Below are positions 51,893 to 63,773 of a DNA stretch of 64,000 nt, one piece after another. Source of the DNA: Trifolium pratense. Its lineage: Eukaryota; Streptophyta; Magnoliopsida; Fabales; Fabaceae. A program made the position numbers and the translations under genes. How positions within the stretch are numbered: position 1 is the stretch's first letter; each line of letters opens with the position of its first letter. The notes below the pieces were generated by a model. The model was given only the letters and a program-made list of their open reading frames with translations. It searched no databases and was not told the DNA's origin. Location: the NCBI RefSeq assembly GCF_020283565.1, contig NC_060059.1:13833501-13897500 (forward strand), given 5' to 3'.

Positions 51893-52155
51893 TAAGTAGT
51901 CTAGTGGGTAGAAAATTCACCTTAGTGTGTTTGGTTTTGTGAAAAGAAAGTGGAATGAGAGAAAATTACAGAAATCGATGGATGAACTTCGATTAGAGTT
52001 AGTCCAAATTCATCCATCGATTTCTGTAATTTTATTTCCTTTCATTTTCTTTTCTTTAAACCAAACAAAGCCTAAAGGTGAATACGCAGAGTGTCTCGGG
52101 TTCGTGCACATATAATGTAATATCTCTACCAACTGAGCTAAGCTCAAGGGGATAT
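51893..52155 (+). mobile_element. SINE split by a palindromic MITE
   Basis: The SINE head tttaagtagtctagtgggta matches the 22059 SINE, and gggttcgtgc continues it after 52090. Between them, 51937-52074 is a near-perfect palindrome with gtgtttggtttt...aattacagaaatcgatgga arms and the reverse at the right. A flanking attcacctta/taaaggtgaat pair extends the symmetry. Confidence 0.65.
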
Positions 52156-52295
52156 CAAATTTGGGATTTTGATGTATGAAAAAAGCCCAAATTGGTCAAA
52201 CAAAGACCAACCAAATAATTAAGAGATTTACTTTTCTCCTTCTATCTTATTTTTCACGCATCATACAAACTTATTTAAATATTCCTGTTTGTTAT

Positions 52296-52389
52296 TTAAG
52301 TAGCAGATTTTACGATTAAAATCTTGAAAATTTTATTGTGGGAGAGTGTTTTTTCCTCAAAAATCTCATTTTTATAAGTATGCTACTTA
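52296..52389. mobile_element. Short TIR unit (taagtagc...gctactta), copy 1
   Basis: Begins taagtagcag and ends tgctactta. The interior shares tttcctcaaaaatctcatttttataag with two nearby copies. Confidence 0.6.
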
Positions 52390-52710
52390 AAGGTGAATAT
52401 GTTAGGTAACATTTGGCCCGACTTCTTTTCCTCTTATTTAGAGCTTATGCAAACAACTTATGCAATTTTTATATATTATTATAAGTTTGTCAAGGTAGTT
52501 TATGATAAAATAGCTTAATAAAATTACAAATTTCAGTGAACTTATAAAATAACATAAAACTTAATTTATATTGCATAAGTTGTTTCTATAAGCTCTAGTA
52601 TAGCTCATGATTGTTGATGATTCTTGGTTCTTTGTGAGGGGAAAAAAATATATGCAAAATTGTTAGCATTTCAACGCTCAAGTTAGTATTTGAATGAGAT
52701 ATAAAGAGGG

Positions 52711-52985
52711 TAAGTAGCGGACGGAATATCGGATGATATAAAAACGGAAATTTTGTGTCCATGAGTCCTGCTCAACTGGCAAAAATTGCCGAAATTGTTA
52801 GGTCGGACGTCGTGACCCGGGTTCGAACCCGAGATCTCACAATTATGTGAATTTATTTTCGGTGGATTTACCACTTCATCTCCCAAAAAAAAAAAGAGAA
52901 TAGCAGATGATATGGAAACGATAAATTTTCATGTTATGGGTTTTTTTTCCTCAAATTTCTCAATTTTTTATAACGTCCGCTACTT
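52711..52985. mobile_element. Short TIR unit, copy 2, carrying a SINE
   Basis: Begins taagtagcggac and ends gtccgctactta. Inside, about 52760-52895 is a SINE: box A-like cctgctcaactggc, box B gggttcgaaccc, and an A-tail at 52886-52896. It is flanked by imperfect copies of gatgatat(a/g)(a/g)aaacg(g/a). Confidence 0.65.
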
Positions 52986-53078
52986 AAGTAGCGGACAAGT
53001 AGAAGACAGGTGAAAACCTTGAATTTCATGTAGGATTTTTTTTCTTAAAAATTTCTCATTTTTATAAGTTCGCTACTA
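52985..53078. mobile_element. Short TIR unit, copy 3, head to tail with copy 2
   Basis: Begins taagtagcggac, sharing TA with the end of copy 2, and ends ttcgctacta. Interior ttttcttaaaaatttctcat resembles copies 1 and 2. Confidence 0.6.
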
Positions 53079-55548
53079 GGGTCAAAATGAAATCGGTAGA
53101 GTTACAAAGAGTAAATCTCAATAATTAAATTAATATCATATATATGGAGTACTTTTAAATTATTATCTTTTATTTTGTATTTACAATAGTGAAAAAATCA
53201 ACATAAAATCTATTTCATACAATTGTATTCTATTTTTACCCTGGTATAACAATGAATTCTTTTATCTTTTATTAAACATATTTTTGCTTGTATAGATATC
53301 CGTTTGTGGTCTATAAGAGAAGTCTACATGCATCGAGTGTGAAATGAGTTTAAGACCAGAGATTAAGAAACACTGATGAATGTAAGACATTCACAATTTC
53401 TTATATTGGTGAATAAAAGTATAATTTGCGATGAGAATAACCGTGAGAGCACACTATAAAAGTGCAAGAGAGACATAAAAAAGTTTAAGAATAAGAACAA
53501 AATAATGTCACCGTATTATTCTCCTATAAAGTTTAGAAGCCATAAAAATAATCCAACAATTTTACGATATTATAAGTTTCCCTAGCAACTGAGCTAAGCT
53601 CACGGAAACATCTTCAACTTAATTTTGATCGAAATCAATTTTACAAATTCAATTCTAACAAAATCAATTTTTCTCACGGCAAATCCACCGAAACTCTTTC
53701 AACATATTGGCAGAAAGGAAGAAGCAACCAACCACGTTGTATGGCAGGCTTGTGTTGGATAAGTGGATTAAGAAATTCTCTGAAGAGCAACCAACGAAGC
53801 AAGCACGTTCTCTGTTGCGTCTAGTCAAAGTAGTACTCTCCATTATTCAAAACAAACACTGACATTGGAGGCACTGAATTGTTTGTGTGTTAGTTACCAA
53901 CAAACCAAAATTAAACACTCCCTCCTCCGCTCCTCACTTACAGCTTTACACTTCATCTGTTCATATCTCAACATCAGGACCAACCGAAATTATTCTTTAC
54001 AATCTTTATGTTTATTTGGTTCCACTTATCTTTTTCATTTTGTTTACATTTACAATTTTACTTTCAGTGTAAAATATATTGACACCAATGTTTAATAGGA
54101 ATAAATTATTGACTTTAATTGTTGTGCACGGTTGATATAAAAATTCTTTACACATATATTCAATAATGCGTTGTCACATCATGTGTTTATAAATATCGTA
54201 CATGATGTGTCAGTATATTATTGGATGCATGTGTAAAATAACTTTACACTGACGGTGCATATAAATTAAATTCTAAATTATTTCTCTATATCATATTTTA
54301 GGAGTAAATTTGTTAATGTCATGTTAACTTGTGTCCTACAGACACAAAATAAAATATAAAAATTTGCATTAACAAATATAAAACAATTAATTTTTAAAAT
54401 GTTAAATGTAGAAATTCTAAAAAAATATTATTACATTTGTGTCAAAATAAAATTAGAGAAAAAAGAATATGTACCGACAATTTTACACTGTCAACTAATC
54501 ACAACCATATTTTTCGCCACGTCACCCCACTTAACCCCCACCTTCTTTATATGACATGGAAGATTGAATCATTCTAATTGGTTGTACGTTTAAAATTAAA
54601 TTACACTGACGGTGCCTGTTCATTAAACTCATAAAATTATTACATCAGATGCAAAATGTTATTATATTTTTAAAATATTTTATTGTATTTCTTAATATAT
54701 GAGGATAATAATATATAACCACATCCCTTTTTGAAATAGTGGGTGGGTGGGAGTACTAATTTGATTAACTGTCATAACATAATAATTTTTGATTAACTGT
54801 CATAACATAACCATTTTTATTAAGAAGTGAAGGATTATGTCTAATCAAAATCATGGTCCACCAACAAGATAAGAGTATTGAATCAATCATATTTTATTTC
54901 CAATAATAACATGAAAGTCTTCAATCATTGAAATTTGAAACTAACTAACTCAGTATTATTATAGTAATATTTTTTTCTCTGTTGCTACTGAATTTTCACA
55001 AGGTGCTTGCTTCAAAATGATCCCTGCGTTATTTGAACCTTGATCCTTACTTCCACCACATGCACCTTCCCCTTTTCTTTTCATTTTATTTGTATTTTAT
55101 TGTTTAAGTTACAAGAATCACGGTTTTATGTTTTTTTTTCCTCTTCAAAAACAACATTAGCTTCATCATAACGCATGTTTCATTATGTTTCTGTTTTAGA
55201 TTCTTGTCGTTTTGCATGACAAGTTAAATTTTTCACTGCTTTTGAGCCTCTAGAACTTTCTCTTACCTCATTTTCAACACAAGTCACATTTTTTTCTCAT
55301 CATTTTATTATTTTATTTCAAAATTTAATTTCCATGTTGACCAATTTGTTGAAATCTATGTATGATTGTTATTTCTCATGATGAGTCAATAAAAGAACAG
55401 ATCTTTCTTTGATTTGATTTGTTGTACAAGGAATCAGTGATTGATTGTTTTCATGTTCAATCAGTGTTTTGTTTTTGTACAAGGTTTCTAGTTTCTACTT
55501 TACTTTACTTTACCATAAATATAAATAAGTGATTGTTGGAAAACAAAA
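53079..55548. other. Intergenic, upstream of the kinesin gene
   Basis: AT-rich; no domain-bearing ORF was found. Repeated 'ttacactgacggtgc' (54243, 54602) indicates a further dispersed repeat. The stretch before 55549 is the likely kinesin promoter and leader. Confidence 0.4.
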
Positions 55549-58500
55549 ATGTTGGTTTTTAATGAAGAAGAGAAGATTCTGTTGTCTTCAGAAAATGAAA
55601 CTGAGGTTTCAAAGTCAGATTCAATTGATGGGTCATTACCGGTTTCAACGGTTTATACCGATGTGGGTGTTGTTCCTGAACACCAAAAGAATGAGCTTGA
55701 ACACTTCATATCCAATTTACAAAGTATATAAATAAACAAAAGTCACTTTTTTTTGGTATTCTTTTTGGTTTTTGTTGAAATAAATGTTAATGATTTTGTT
55801 TTGTGCAGGAGAAGTTGAGGAACTGAGGTTGAAGCAAAGAATAGTGGATGAAAAGAGAAGAGAAGCATTGAGTAAGATATTGGATATCAAAGGTAGTGTT
55901 AATTGTGGATTCTATATTCAATGTTGATGTATGAATTGGAATTTTGTTTGTTGATATGTTATTTTGGTTCAAGGGTTGAAGACTTTTATTTTTAAATCCA
56001 GGGAGCATTAGAGTGTTTTGTAGAATTCGACCGAATCATTTGACAGAGAAGAGAAGAAATTCTGAACCGATATCAGCTGGATCGGATAGGATTCGTGTTA
56101 AGTTGGGAGGAACAAGGAAGGATTTTGAGTTTGATAAGGTTTTTCCTCAAGAAACAAGCCAAGGCTAGTATCAAACACCATAAATTTCTGTTGTGTTTCC
56201 CGATTTTAACTTTTATTCGAAAATAATATAGTATCGAATTTTACTGAAGTGGAGGTGTTTGTGTTTGCTATTGTTTAAACCTTTGCAGAAAGTGTTTTTG
56301 TTGAGGTGGAGCCAATTCTAAGATCTGCAATGGATGGACATAATGTGTGTGTTTTCGCTTACGGTCAAACTGGCACAGGCAAAACATTCACTATGGTCAG
56401 TGATTTCAGAATTGTGTTGAAATTTTGTGTTCATGTTCTATGTAGCAGCATGGCTATAATCTGATGTATGGCGTGGCTTCTGATATGATTAATTTTAGGA
56501 TGGTACAAATGAGCAGCCAGGGATTATTCCTCGTGCTCTCGAAGAGCTCTTTCGTCAAGCCTCGATGGATGGTTCGTCTTCTTTTACTTTTTCAATGAGT
56601 ATGTTGGAAGTTTACATGGGCAGTGTTAGGGATCTACTGGCTCCAAGACAGTCCTCTAGACCACATGAAAATATGACAAAATGGTAACCTTTTTTAGTAT
56701 TCTCACTAAAACTTCTATGTGCGTGTTTGGTTATACGGTGACAAAAATTGATTTTGAATTAATTGATTTTGTTTAAAAGTGAGTTGAATGTAAGATACTA
56801 AAATGCTCATGTTTGGATATATTCGTGTAAAAGTGAGTTGAACAATAAATATGAGGCTAAATATCAATTGTAGAGGCACAAACTCTAGATTTTAACTTTA
56901 AGTTGGAATCAATTTTAGAGGCAAAATCAATTTCACTCGAGAATCAATTTTGCCTACTTCAAAAATGGAACCAAACATACAATATGTATGATTGAATTTC
57001 ATAGGGTAATTTGTCTGAGACTCTGACTCACCAACTACTTTTACAGTAATCTCAACATCCAAACAGATCCAAAGGGATTGGTGGAAATTGAGGGTCTCTC
57101 AGAAGTGCAGATTTCTGATTGTGCTAAAGCCAAATGGTGGTACAACAAGGGAAGAAGATTCAGATCAACCTCGTGGACTAATGTGAATGAGGCATCAAGC
57201 AGGTCACACTGGTGAGTCATAGTTCTAATTAGGCACTCGAAAATATTTTCATGGTTTTCTCAGCTTGATAGTTACATTATCTGTTTAGCTTTATATATCT
57301 AGCTTGACAAGGATAAGCATATTTAGACGCGGGGATACTTCGGAAGCCAAAAGTGAAACAAGTAAGTTGTGGATGGTTGATCTTGGAGGCAGTGAACGGT
57401 TGCTGAAAACCGGGGCCAAAGGAATAACACTTGACGAAGGGCGAGCTATTAATCTCTCTCTTTCAGCTCTAGCTGATGTCCTTGCAGCTTTGAAGAGAAA
57501 GAGGTGTCATGTGCCTTACAGGCAAGTATTCTGCTGGTGTTGATTTGTCATATTTAATTGTCTTCTAAGAAATCTATACCTAAGATTCAGATCAAAGTAG
57601 AATTTAATTGATTATACTTTGTGTAAAAAATGAAATTACTCTGTCAATCAATTATAATCGTTAGATTACTAATAATGGTTGGCTTTAATCATAACTATTA
57701 TAAAAGGCATACAAAAGATAATTTGTGATTATTTAACAGTGTAAAAAGTTTTACACCAACAATGCATCAAAATTAAATTCATCGGTGTATTAACATGATT
57801 TAATGTTACTTTGTTTGCAGAAATAGCAAGCTGACTCAACTACTAAGAGATTCTCTAGGTATGGTACCACTTTCTTCTCTAATACTACTAACTTATGTAT
57901 GCAAAACAGTGAAAAACTGAGACTAGAGTAAGAACGTGCGCACATGCGCAAATATGATATGCAATATTTTATGCAGCCTATAATATTAAAATGTCTAATC
58001 TTTATAATGATGAAAATACTTAAGGTGATGGCTCAAAGGTCTTGATGCTCGTGCATATTAGTCCTTCTGAAGAAGATGTTTGCGAGACAATTTGTTCGTT
58101 AAACTTTGCAAAGAGAGCAAGAGCAATAGAGTCAAATAGAGAAGTACCAATGGTAAACTTACTAAAACCTGTCCTAAACCAAGTTCCACAGTGGAAACTT
58201 TTGAAGATTGCTTACTGCATATATGTACTGTAGGAATTGAAGAAGCAACGGGAGAAAAAAATTATGGAGCTCGAGGAAGACATTAAGGAAGCTGAAAAGC
58301 AATGTCAGAGTTTAAGGGATCAAATACAGAATGTCGAGTTAAAGTTATGCGAGAATAGAAAGCTCTTTTCAACCATATATAGTCTACAGGAAAGTGATTA
58401 TGAGTTGGTAACCTCTACTAGCCAAAAAGATGATTTAAAAGAGATTACTGAAACACCTAAAGCATCTAAGAAGTCTACGCAAAGAATTGTCTCGAACTCG

Positions 58501-58854
58501 GTGCCTCGATTCATGAGTTCAACTGTTGCTAGTCGGCACAGACAGATTGCGTCTGAACAAGAAATTGGCGGGAGATTAAAAAGTTTAAGATCAGTAGCCA
58601 CTAGAAGTTCAATCCAGTTTTCATGTTCACAATCATTAAGTTGTTCCGATCTTCGAATCAAAACAATACTGCGAAGTTCAACTGGAAAATCTCGGTATGC
58701 TGAAACAAATAATGTTCCAAATACAGAAAGGCCTAAATGCAATGAATTGGAATCAAAAGTCATAACTCCTCGAAGTACAACGGTTACATCGTCAGATTCA
58801 AATTTGAGAGTAACATTGTATCATCATAGAAGAAGGATGTCTAATCTGATCTAA
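55549..58854 (+). CDS. Kinesin-14 family motor protein, 10 coding exons, 627 aa
   Basis: An ATP-driven microtubule motor; kinesin-14s are usually minus-end directed (family knowledge). Exons: 55549-55723, 55809-55892, 56002-56163, 56289-56395, 56499-56683, 57047-57211, 57303-57521, 57821-57858, 58025-58152, 58234-58854. The sum is 628 codons with the stop. A short N-terminus leads into a coiled-coil neck ([14 protein letters not shown]) and the kinesin-14 junction [11 protein letters not shown] (from residue 87). P-loop GQTGTGKT is at 166-173, switch I NEASSRSH at about 285-292, and switch II DLGGSER at 319-325. The motor ends near [13 protein letters not shown] coiled coil ([20 protein letters not shown]) and a Ser-rich basic tail follow. 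The helix after switch II reads [12 protein letters not shown] where many kinesins have INKSLSALGDV. Introns 3 and 7 start with GC instead of GT. Confidence 0.93.
56721..56981. mobile_element. MITE in kinesin intron 5
   Basis: Ends gcgtgtttggttat and (reverse complement of the right end) gtatgtttggttcc pair. The interior has repeated aaattgatttt/aaaatcaattt and aaaagtgagttgaa motifs. The GTTTGGTT ends suggest a PIF/Harbinger relative. Confidence 0.6.
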
Positions 58855-59727
58855 GGGTTACAAGACATCTTAATATTAATAATGTTATCAAGTGGGTTGC
58901 GTGTTAAACTCCTCTCACTTGTCCTTAGCAAATTGTTGCCAAGGGTGTGTTAATATGTGTGTTTTCTTGAGGTGTTGGTGATTGGTGTCTGTTAATTTAC
59001 TTGTTTAACATTTTTTTTTTCTTCTTTCCCGTTTTTGAGCATGTTGGGTTTTGGTTCTTTAGTCATTTGTTCATGTGATTGTAACTTATTTGGTGGCGAT
59101 TAACTTTTTGTTAAGTTTGTCACACAACACTTAATAGATATTATGAATACAACAGTTTTTAGGCTTGACTATGTAGTGTGGATTTTTGTACTTCAACAGT
59201 GTTACTAAGGGTCTGTTTGGTTCAAAATAGGGGGAGGGGAGGTGAGGTATTTTTATAGAGGGGAGGGGAGGGAAGGGGAGGGGAGGGAAATTTTTTAATT
59301 ACATATGTGTTTGGTTCAAAAGATGGGAGAGGAGGGGAGGTGAGGTATTTTAATTAAATATATGTTTGGTTCACAAGGGGAGGAGAGGTATTTTAAAAGC
59401 AATTTACTTTTTTACCCTTAAAATCTTATAACACTCATATTGTAAAAATTAATATCTCTTTATTATTACATCAAAACAAATAACACATACTTTTCAAAGA
59501 AAAAAATATCACATACAAGAAACTCACTACCGCACCAAGAAATTCACGACATAGACATTAAAACAAAAACTTTGATTCAATAAAACACGGAATAAAATAT
59601 TCAAACAAAGTACATCGTACAACCTCCAAAATATTCGTAAATATTCAAACAAGTGTTCCAAATATTAAAAAACATATTAAAATGCAAATAAAGTATTCAT
59701 AAACATCATAGCACCATTATAGGATGA

Positions 59728-60763
59728 TTAATCAGATGAACCAAAGACCAGTTGCATTATCACAGCTTTGCGTGCTTCAAGTGGACATTGGAGAATCATT
59801 CTAAGCTTGTTAACATCGTTCATGACAGCACAATATATCTCAGGCAATGACGCTGCCTCACACCCGCAACCCTCTATTAAATTCCATGTTTCTTGACCAG
59901 AAATTAGAGGCAGATCATATTTTTGACGTTCTCTCATTATTTCATTTCCTTCTCGTAGTGCTTCAGCAACCATATTCATTGACTCTTTCATTTCAATCAT
60001 TTCATTGTTTGACTCTTTATTCTTAGCCACTTTCAATTTTTTCTTTTTACTACCACTTGCTATAGGAGAAGGGTCTGATGATTGTGTTTCAGGTACAGTA
60101 AAATCAAAATGAGGAGCATCAAAACCCTCCAAATTCACCTCATTTTGAGCAACATGACCATCAATGTCTTGAATAGTTTCTACAAAGTCTTCATCGATGA
60201 CCGATGAACTTTGTTTTCTTGTCTCCTTTAAAGTCCCAGATTCATCGCCATCAGCTCGGTTGGGTCCTTAAAGTGTCACCATCTTCTCATAATTTGGAAG
60301 TGGAACATTTCTCCAATATGCTGCTTTTGGTTTTGACTGAAAAATAAGTTTCACAATAGTTATACAACTATTAATTAATAAAAATATTGTAAAATAAAAG
60401 ATTTATAAAACTTACCGCAATTAGAGCATCCCAAACTTCTGGCTCAGCATCCCATAATTGTGTAGTTGGATTCATAGAAAATCCACTCATACCACCTTTA
60501 AAAATGTCGTAATATTCGGTGAAGTTTTTTTTCAAAGTTTTCCAACGGTTTTTTATCTTCACCCTGTCAATTTTTCCCCCAAATAATGCACTGATTTCAG
60601 CTGTAATATGGTCATACGCTGTTGATGTGAAGGTACCATTAACTTTGTTACCATTTTCAAATTCATGCATGAAAGCATCAACAAGAGCATCGTCCATGGC
60701 TCTAGTCCAATTCAAAGTCCTAGAGTTACCATTGTTGGTTGATAATTGCTTTTTCGATGCCAT
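59728..60763 (-). pseudogene. PIF/Harbinger ORF1: Myb/SANT-like protein with one nonsense codon
   Basis: Exon 1 (60763-60416) encodes a Myb_DNA-bind_3-type domain: RTLNWTRAMDDALVDAFM, FGGKIDRVKIKNRWKTLKKN and GFSMNPTTQLWDAEPEVWDAL. A GT-AG intron (60415-60337) leads to SKPKAAYWRNVPLPNYEK, then an in-frame TAA at 60270-60268. The frame then stays open to 59728 (GSKKKKLKVAKN, LREGNEIMRERQKY, ending QLVFGSSD). In PIF/Harbinger elements ORF1 is a DNA-binding partner of the transposase. One stop codon is the only visible break. Confidence 0.85.
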
Positions 60764-60919
60764 AAGCTATAAAAATGATCAATTATAACATAACAAAATT
60801 AAAATATATCTTAATATGAAGTCTCAGTATCATTCGCTAAACATCATAATAAACTCAGTACTACTTTGACAAAGAACATCAAACATCAAAATAATAATAA
60901 AACATACAAGATAAACTAT

Positions 60920-61505
60920 TTAGGCAAAAACATTATTTTCATAATTTAACCACATTTCATGTGCTACACTATTTTTTATAACCCCGCCCAAAGCAACTTC
61001 GTCCCTGTCACTTGTTGAAGCTTGATGATTTTCTTGAGATAGATTTTGATTTGCAAGTTCAGCATCTACTTCAGCTATAAGGTCTTCATCTGGGTCTGCG
61101 CTCATTAGATAATTGTGAAGAATACAACATGCAAAAATGATTAATTTTTGAGCTTTGACTCCATAATTGGGCTTTGTTGAATTAGATATAATCTCAAATC
61201 TTTTTTTCAATACACCAAAAGCTCTTTCAATTGCATTGCGTAAAGATGCATGTCGGAGATTAAACAATTCTTCGTAAAGTTTGAGGGCTCATTCTCAATA
61301 GATTTCTACTAGTTTCACAATTACTAATTCGATACATTATTTCTTCACGCACCCTTTCTCTCTCAGAGTTCATGCTATAACTTAATTTTCTCTTACGAGA
61401 CATCCGAACATAAAGGTAAACAATTGCACACATAAGTTGAGCTACAGCTCTTCGACGCAGATCAAACCATCTATTAATAACAATTTCTCGATCTTGATGA
61501 TCCAT
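60920..61505 (-). pseudogene. PIF/Harbinger (HARBI1/DDE_4-type) transposase with deleted core
   Basis: The N-terminal part (61505-61270; MDHQDREIVINRWFDLRRRA, ending RMSPQTLRRIV) is followed, in another frame, by the C-terminal part from about 61277 (EELFNLRHASLRNAIERAFG, LIIFACCILHNYLM, ending YENNVFA). The middle of the nuclease is missing, including the region that should hold the first two catalytic Asp residues; the IER region of the catalytic Glu remains. A full transposase is several hundred residues; this is about 190. Confidence 0.88.
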
Positions 61506-62262
61506 CTAATTCAATAAAAAAATTAAAAAAATAAATTTCATATTTAATAGTTTAACAAACTATCAATAATCCTATAAAAAATAAACCACCTGATATATAC
61601 AAAAAATATGTTAAACGTAAGGAATATGTATTCATATGTTAAACGAGTGCATTCATATACAAATATGTTAAAAGTAAGGAATATGTATCCATGTGCAAGC
61701 AGTAACATATACCTATGAATAGGCACACCAATACACACGTATAAACATATATATATAATAAGATCAATATACAAACAACACACATGAAGAGTGAAAACGT
61801 GATGAGCAAAGCAAGCAGTATAAAAACAACACGTATAAAAATATGTTCAATAGTTAGAAAAAACATACACGGGTACGAGCAAGCAGAGGCAATGAGGATG
61901 AGCAAGCAGCCGTAATGATGATCAAATTGTGACAGACAAGGAGTATAGGTAATACAGACAACAAAGACCTAATAATAAAAATGGTAATAAGGATAATATT
62001 GGAATTTTAAAATATATTGAGGATAATTTTGTCAGTTTAATAAACTTTGAAAAAGCTTCCCTCCCCTCACCTCCAAATCCCCCGATTTGGGGGGAAGCAA
62101 AAATTGAGTTTAGGAGGGATTTTGCTTACCTCCCCTCCCCTCCTAAAAATTGAACCAAACACAAAAAAATTAAAATATTACCTCCCCTCCCCTCACCTCC
62201 CCTCCAAAACCCCCGAACCAAACAGACCCTAAAACTCCAATGTAAAAAGACATTATTATGAT

Positions 62263-63765
62263 CAAGGTTGTAAGAACCGGACGGGTCATCGAACCGGCGA
62301 GCTTACCGGTTTAAGGTTCAATTGGCTGGACCGGATTCAATCAGGGTCGGACCGTTTTTAATTAAATATATAGGCTTAAATGCAGTTTTACCCCCCCTAT
62401 TTTGAAAAATGCGGAATTTTACCCCCCCTATTTAAAAATGCGGAATTTTACCCCCCCTATTTTATAATTTGTTGGATTTTGCCCCCCACCAAAATTTTGC
62501 ACAAAATCTGCTTCTGAGCCTCAAGTTCAAAGCTTCGCACAAAACTCAATTTGGATCAATAATTCACCAAACTGGTACCGAAACGACCGCAATCGAGTTA
62601 GTTTTCCACAGAATCAAACTCCACTAAATTTGGAGTTACAGAGAGAGATTAATTACCGTTTTAGTGAAGGTCTGTTCAAATTAATTATCGTATGAAACTA
62701 CTACTGGTATTTTTGTCATTCCTCTCACCCTGTAGCTCATTTTTTAATACTATTTACATGTATGGAAATCTAACGAAATTACCCTTGTTGGCATTTCAAT
62801 TTCGTCGAATTTGAAGTTACGATGTGTTCAGTAGACGATGTTGAATTTGAAGATCACAAGTAGATTTCTGCAGAATTAGTAATTGGACATACCTTTACTA
62901 AAACGGTAATTAATCTCTCTCTGTAACTCCAAATTTAGTGGGGTTTGATTCTGTGGAAATCTAACTCGATTACGGTCATTTCGGTAGCCGTTTGGTGAAT
63001 TATGGATCCAAATTGAGTTGTATGCGAAGCTTTGAAGTTGTGACTCGAAAGCAGATTTTTTGCAGAATTTTGGGGGACATACCTTCACTAAAACGGTAAT
63101 TAATCTCTCTTTGTAACTCCAAATTCAGTGGGGTTTGATTATGTGGAAAGATAACTCGATTACGGTCATTTCGGTATCCTTTTGGTGAATTATTGATCAA
63201 AATTGAGTTGTGTGCGAAGCTTTAAGGTTGTGACTCGAAAGCAGAATTTTAGGGGGGGCAAAATCCAAAAAATTATAAAACAGGGGGGTAAAAGTCCGCA
63301 TTTTAAAACAGGGGGGGTAAAATTCCGATTTAATCAAAACAGAGGGGGCAAAACTGCATTTAAGCCAAATATATATTTTAATTAATATATAAATAAAAAA
63401 TATATGAATAATTGCTCAATATTTCATAATTTCACACATTAAAAAAATAAAATATCACAAGTCAAAATAAAATAAAATTTATAATTCAAATCAAATGAAA
63501 AACAAATGACGTCGTTTTTTTGTTTCAGATTTTTTTTTTTAAAAAAAAGTTAAAACGATGTCGTCTTGCCCTGTTTTTTTTTTTAAAAAAAACAAAAATA
63601 TCTGTAAAACCGCTTGAACCGTTGCGGCCAGTTCGCCGGCTCATCCCAGTTCGACCCCGGTTCACGCATTTTTTTGCCAGTCGGTTTTCTATCCGTTTTT
63701 TGCTCAAAATCGAACCATTTTAATGACCGGTTCACAGTCCGGCCGGTCCGGTTTTGATAACCTTG
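62263..63765. mobile_element. Non-autonomous hAT-type element, 1,503 bp, 8-bp target duplication
   Basis: Ends caaggttgtaagaaccgg and (reverse complement of the right end) caaggttatcaaaaccgg, with CCGG-rich subterminal repeats. Exact 8-bp flanks attatgat occur at 62255-62262 and 63766-63773. About 1 kb of it is a nested MULE-like insertion, so the host element itself is about 0.5 kb. It lies 33 bp from the Harbinger element. Confidence 0.9.
62373..63366. mobile_element. MULE-like element nested in the hAT element, 994 bp, 9-bp target duplication
   Basis: Ends ggcttaaatgcagttttacc and (reverse complement of the right end) ggcttaaatgcagttttgcc, with repeated tttaccccccctattt on both sides. The 9-bp flanks aaatatata occur at 62364-62372 and 63367-63375. 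The inside holds three copies of a ~150-bp module: one inverted (about 62520-62668) and two direct (about 62893-63062 and 63083-63243). Confidence 0.88.
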
Positions 63766-63773
63766 ATTATGAT

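Larger units (their letters stand above)
59209..62229 (-). mobile_element. PIF/Harbinger transposon, 3,021 bp, TAA target duplication
   Basis: Terminal inverted repeats gggtctgtttggttc (59209) and its complement (ending 62229) are exact over 15 bp. They are flanked by TAA at 59206-59208 and 62230-62232. Both subterminal regions are rich in ggggaggggagg/cctcccctcccc. It contains the two expected genes on the minus strand: a transposase remnant and a Myb-like ORF1. Confidence 0.92.

Noticed and set aside
52760..52850. Possible tRNA gene around gggttcgaaccc
   Set aside because: Only box B is strong; the A-tail and duplicated flanks indicate a SINE.
58398..58763. 121-aa minus-strand ORF under the kinesin tail
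   Set aside because: Shadow of the plus-strand last kinesin exon.
63520..63723. Lys/Phe-rich ORFs on both strands at the right end
   Set aside because: They derive from poly-A/T runs and CCGG-rich subterminal repeats of the hAT-type element.
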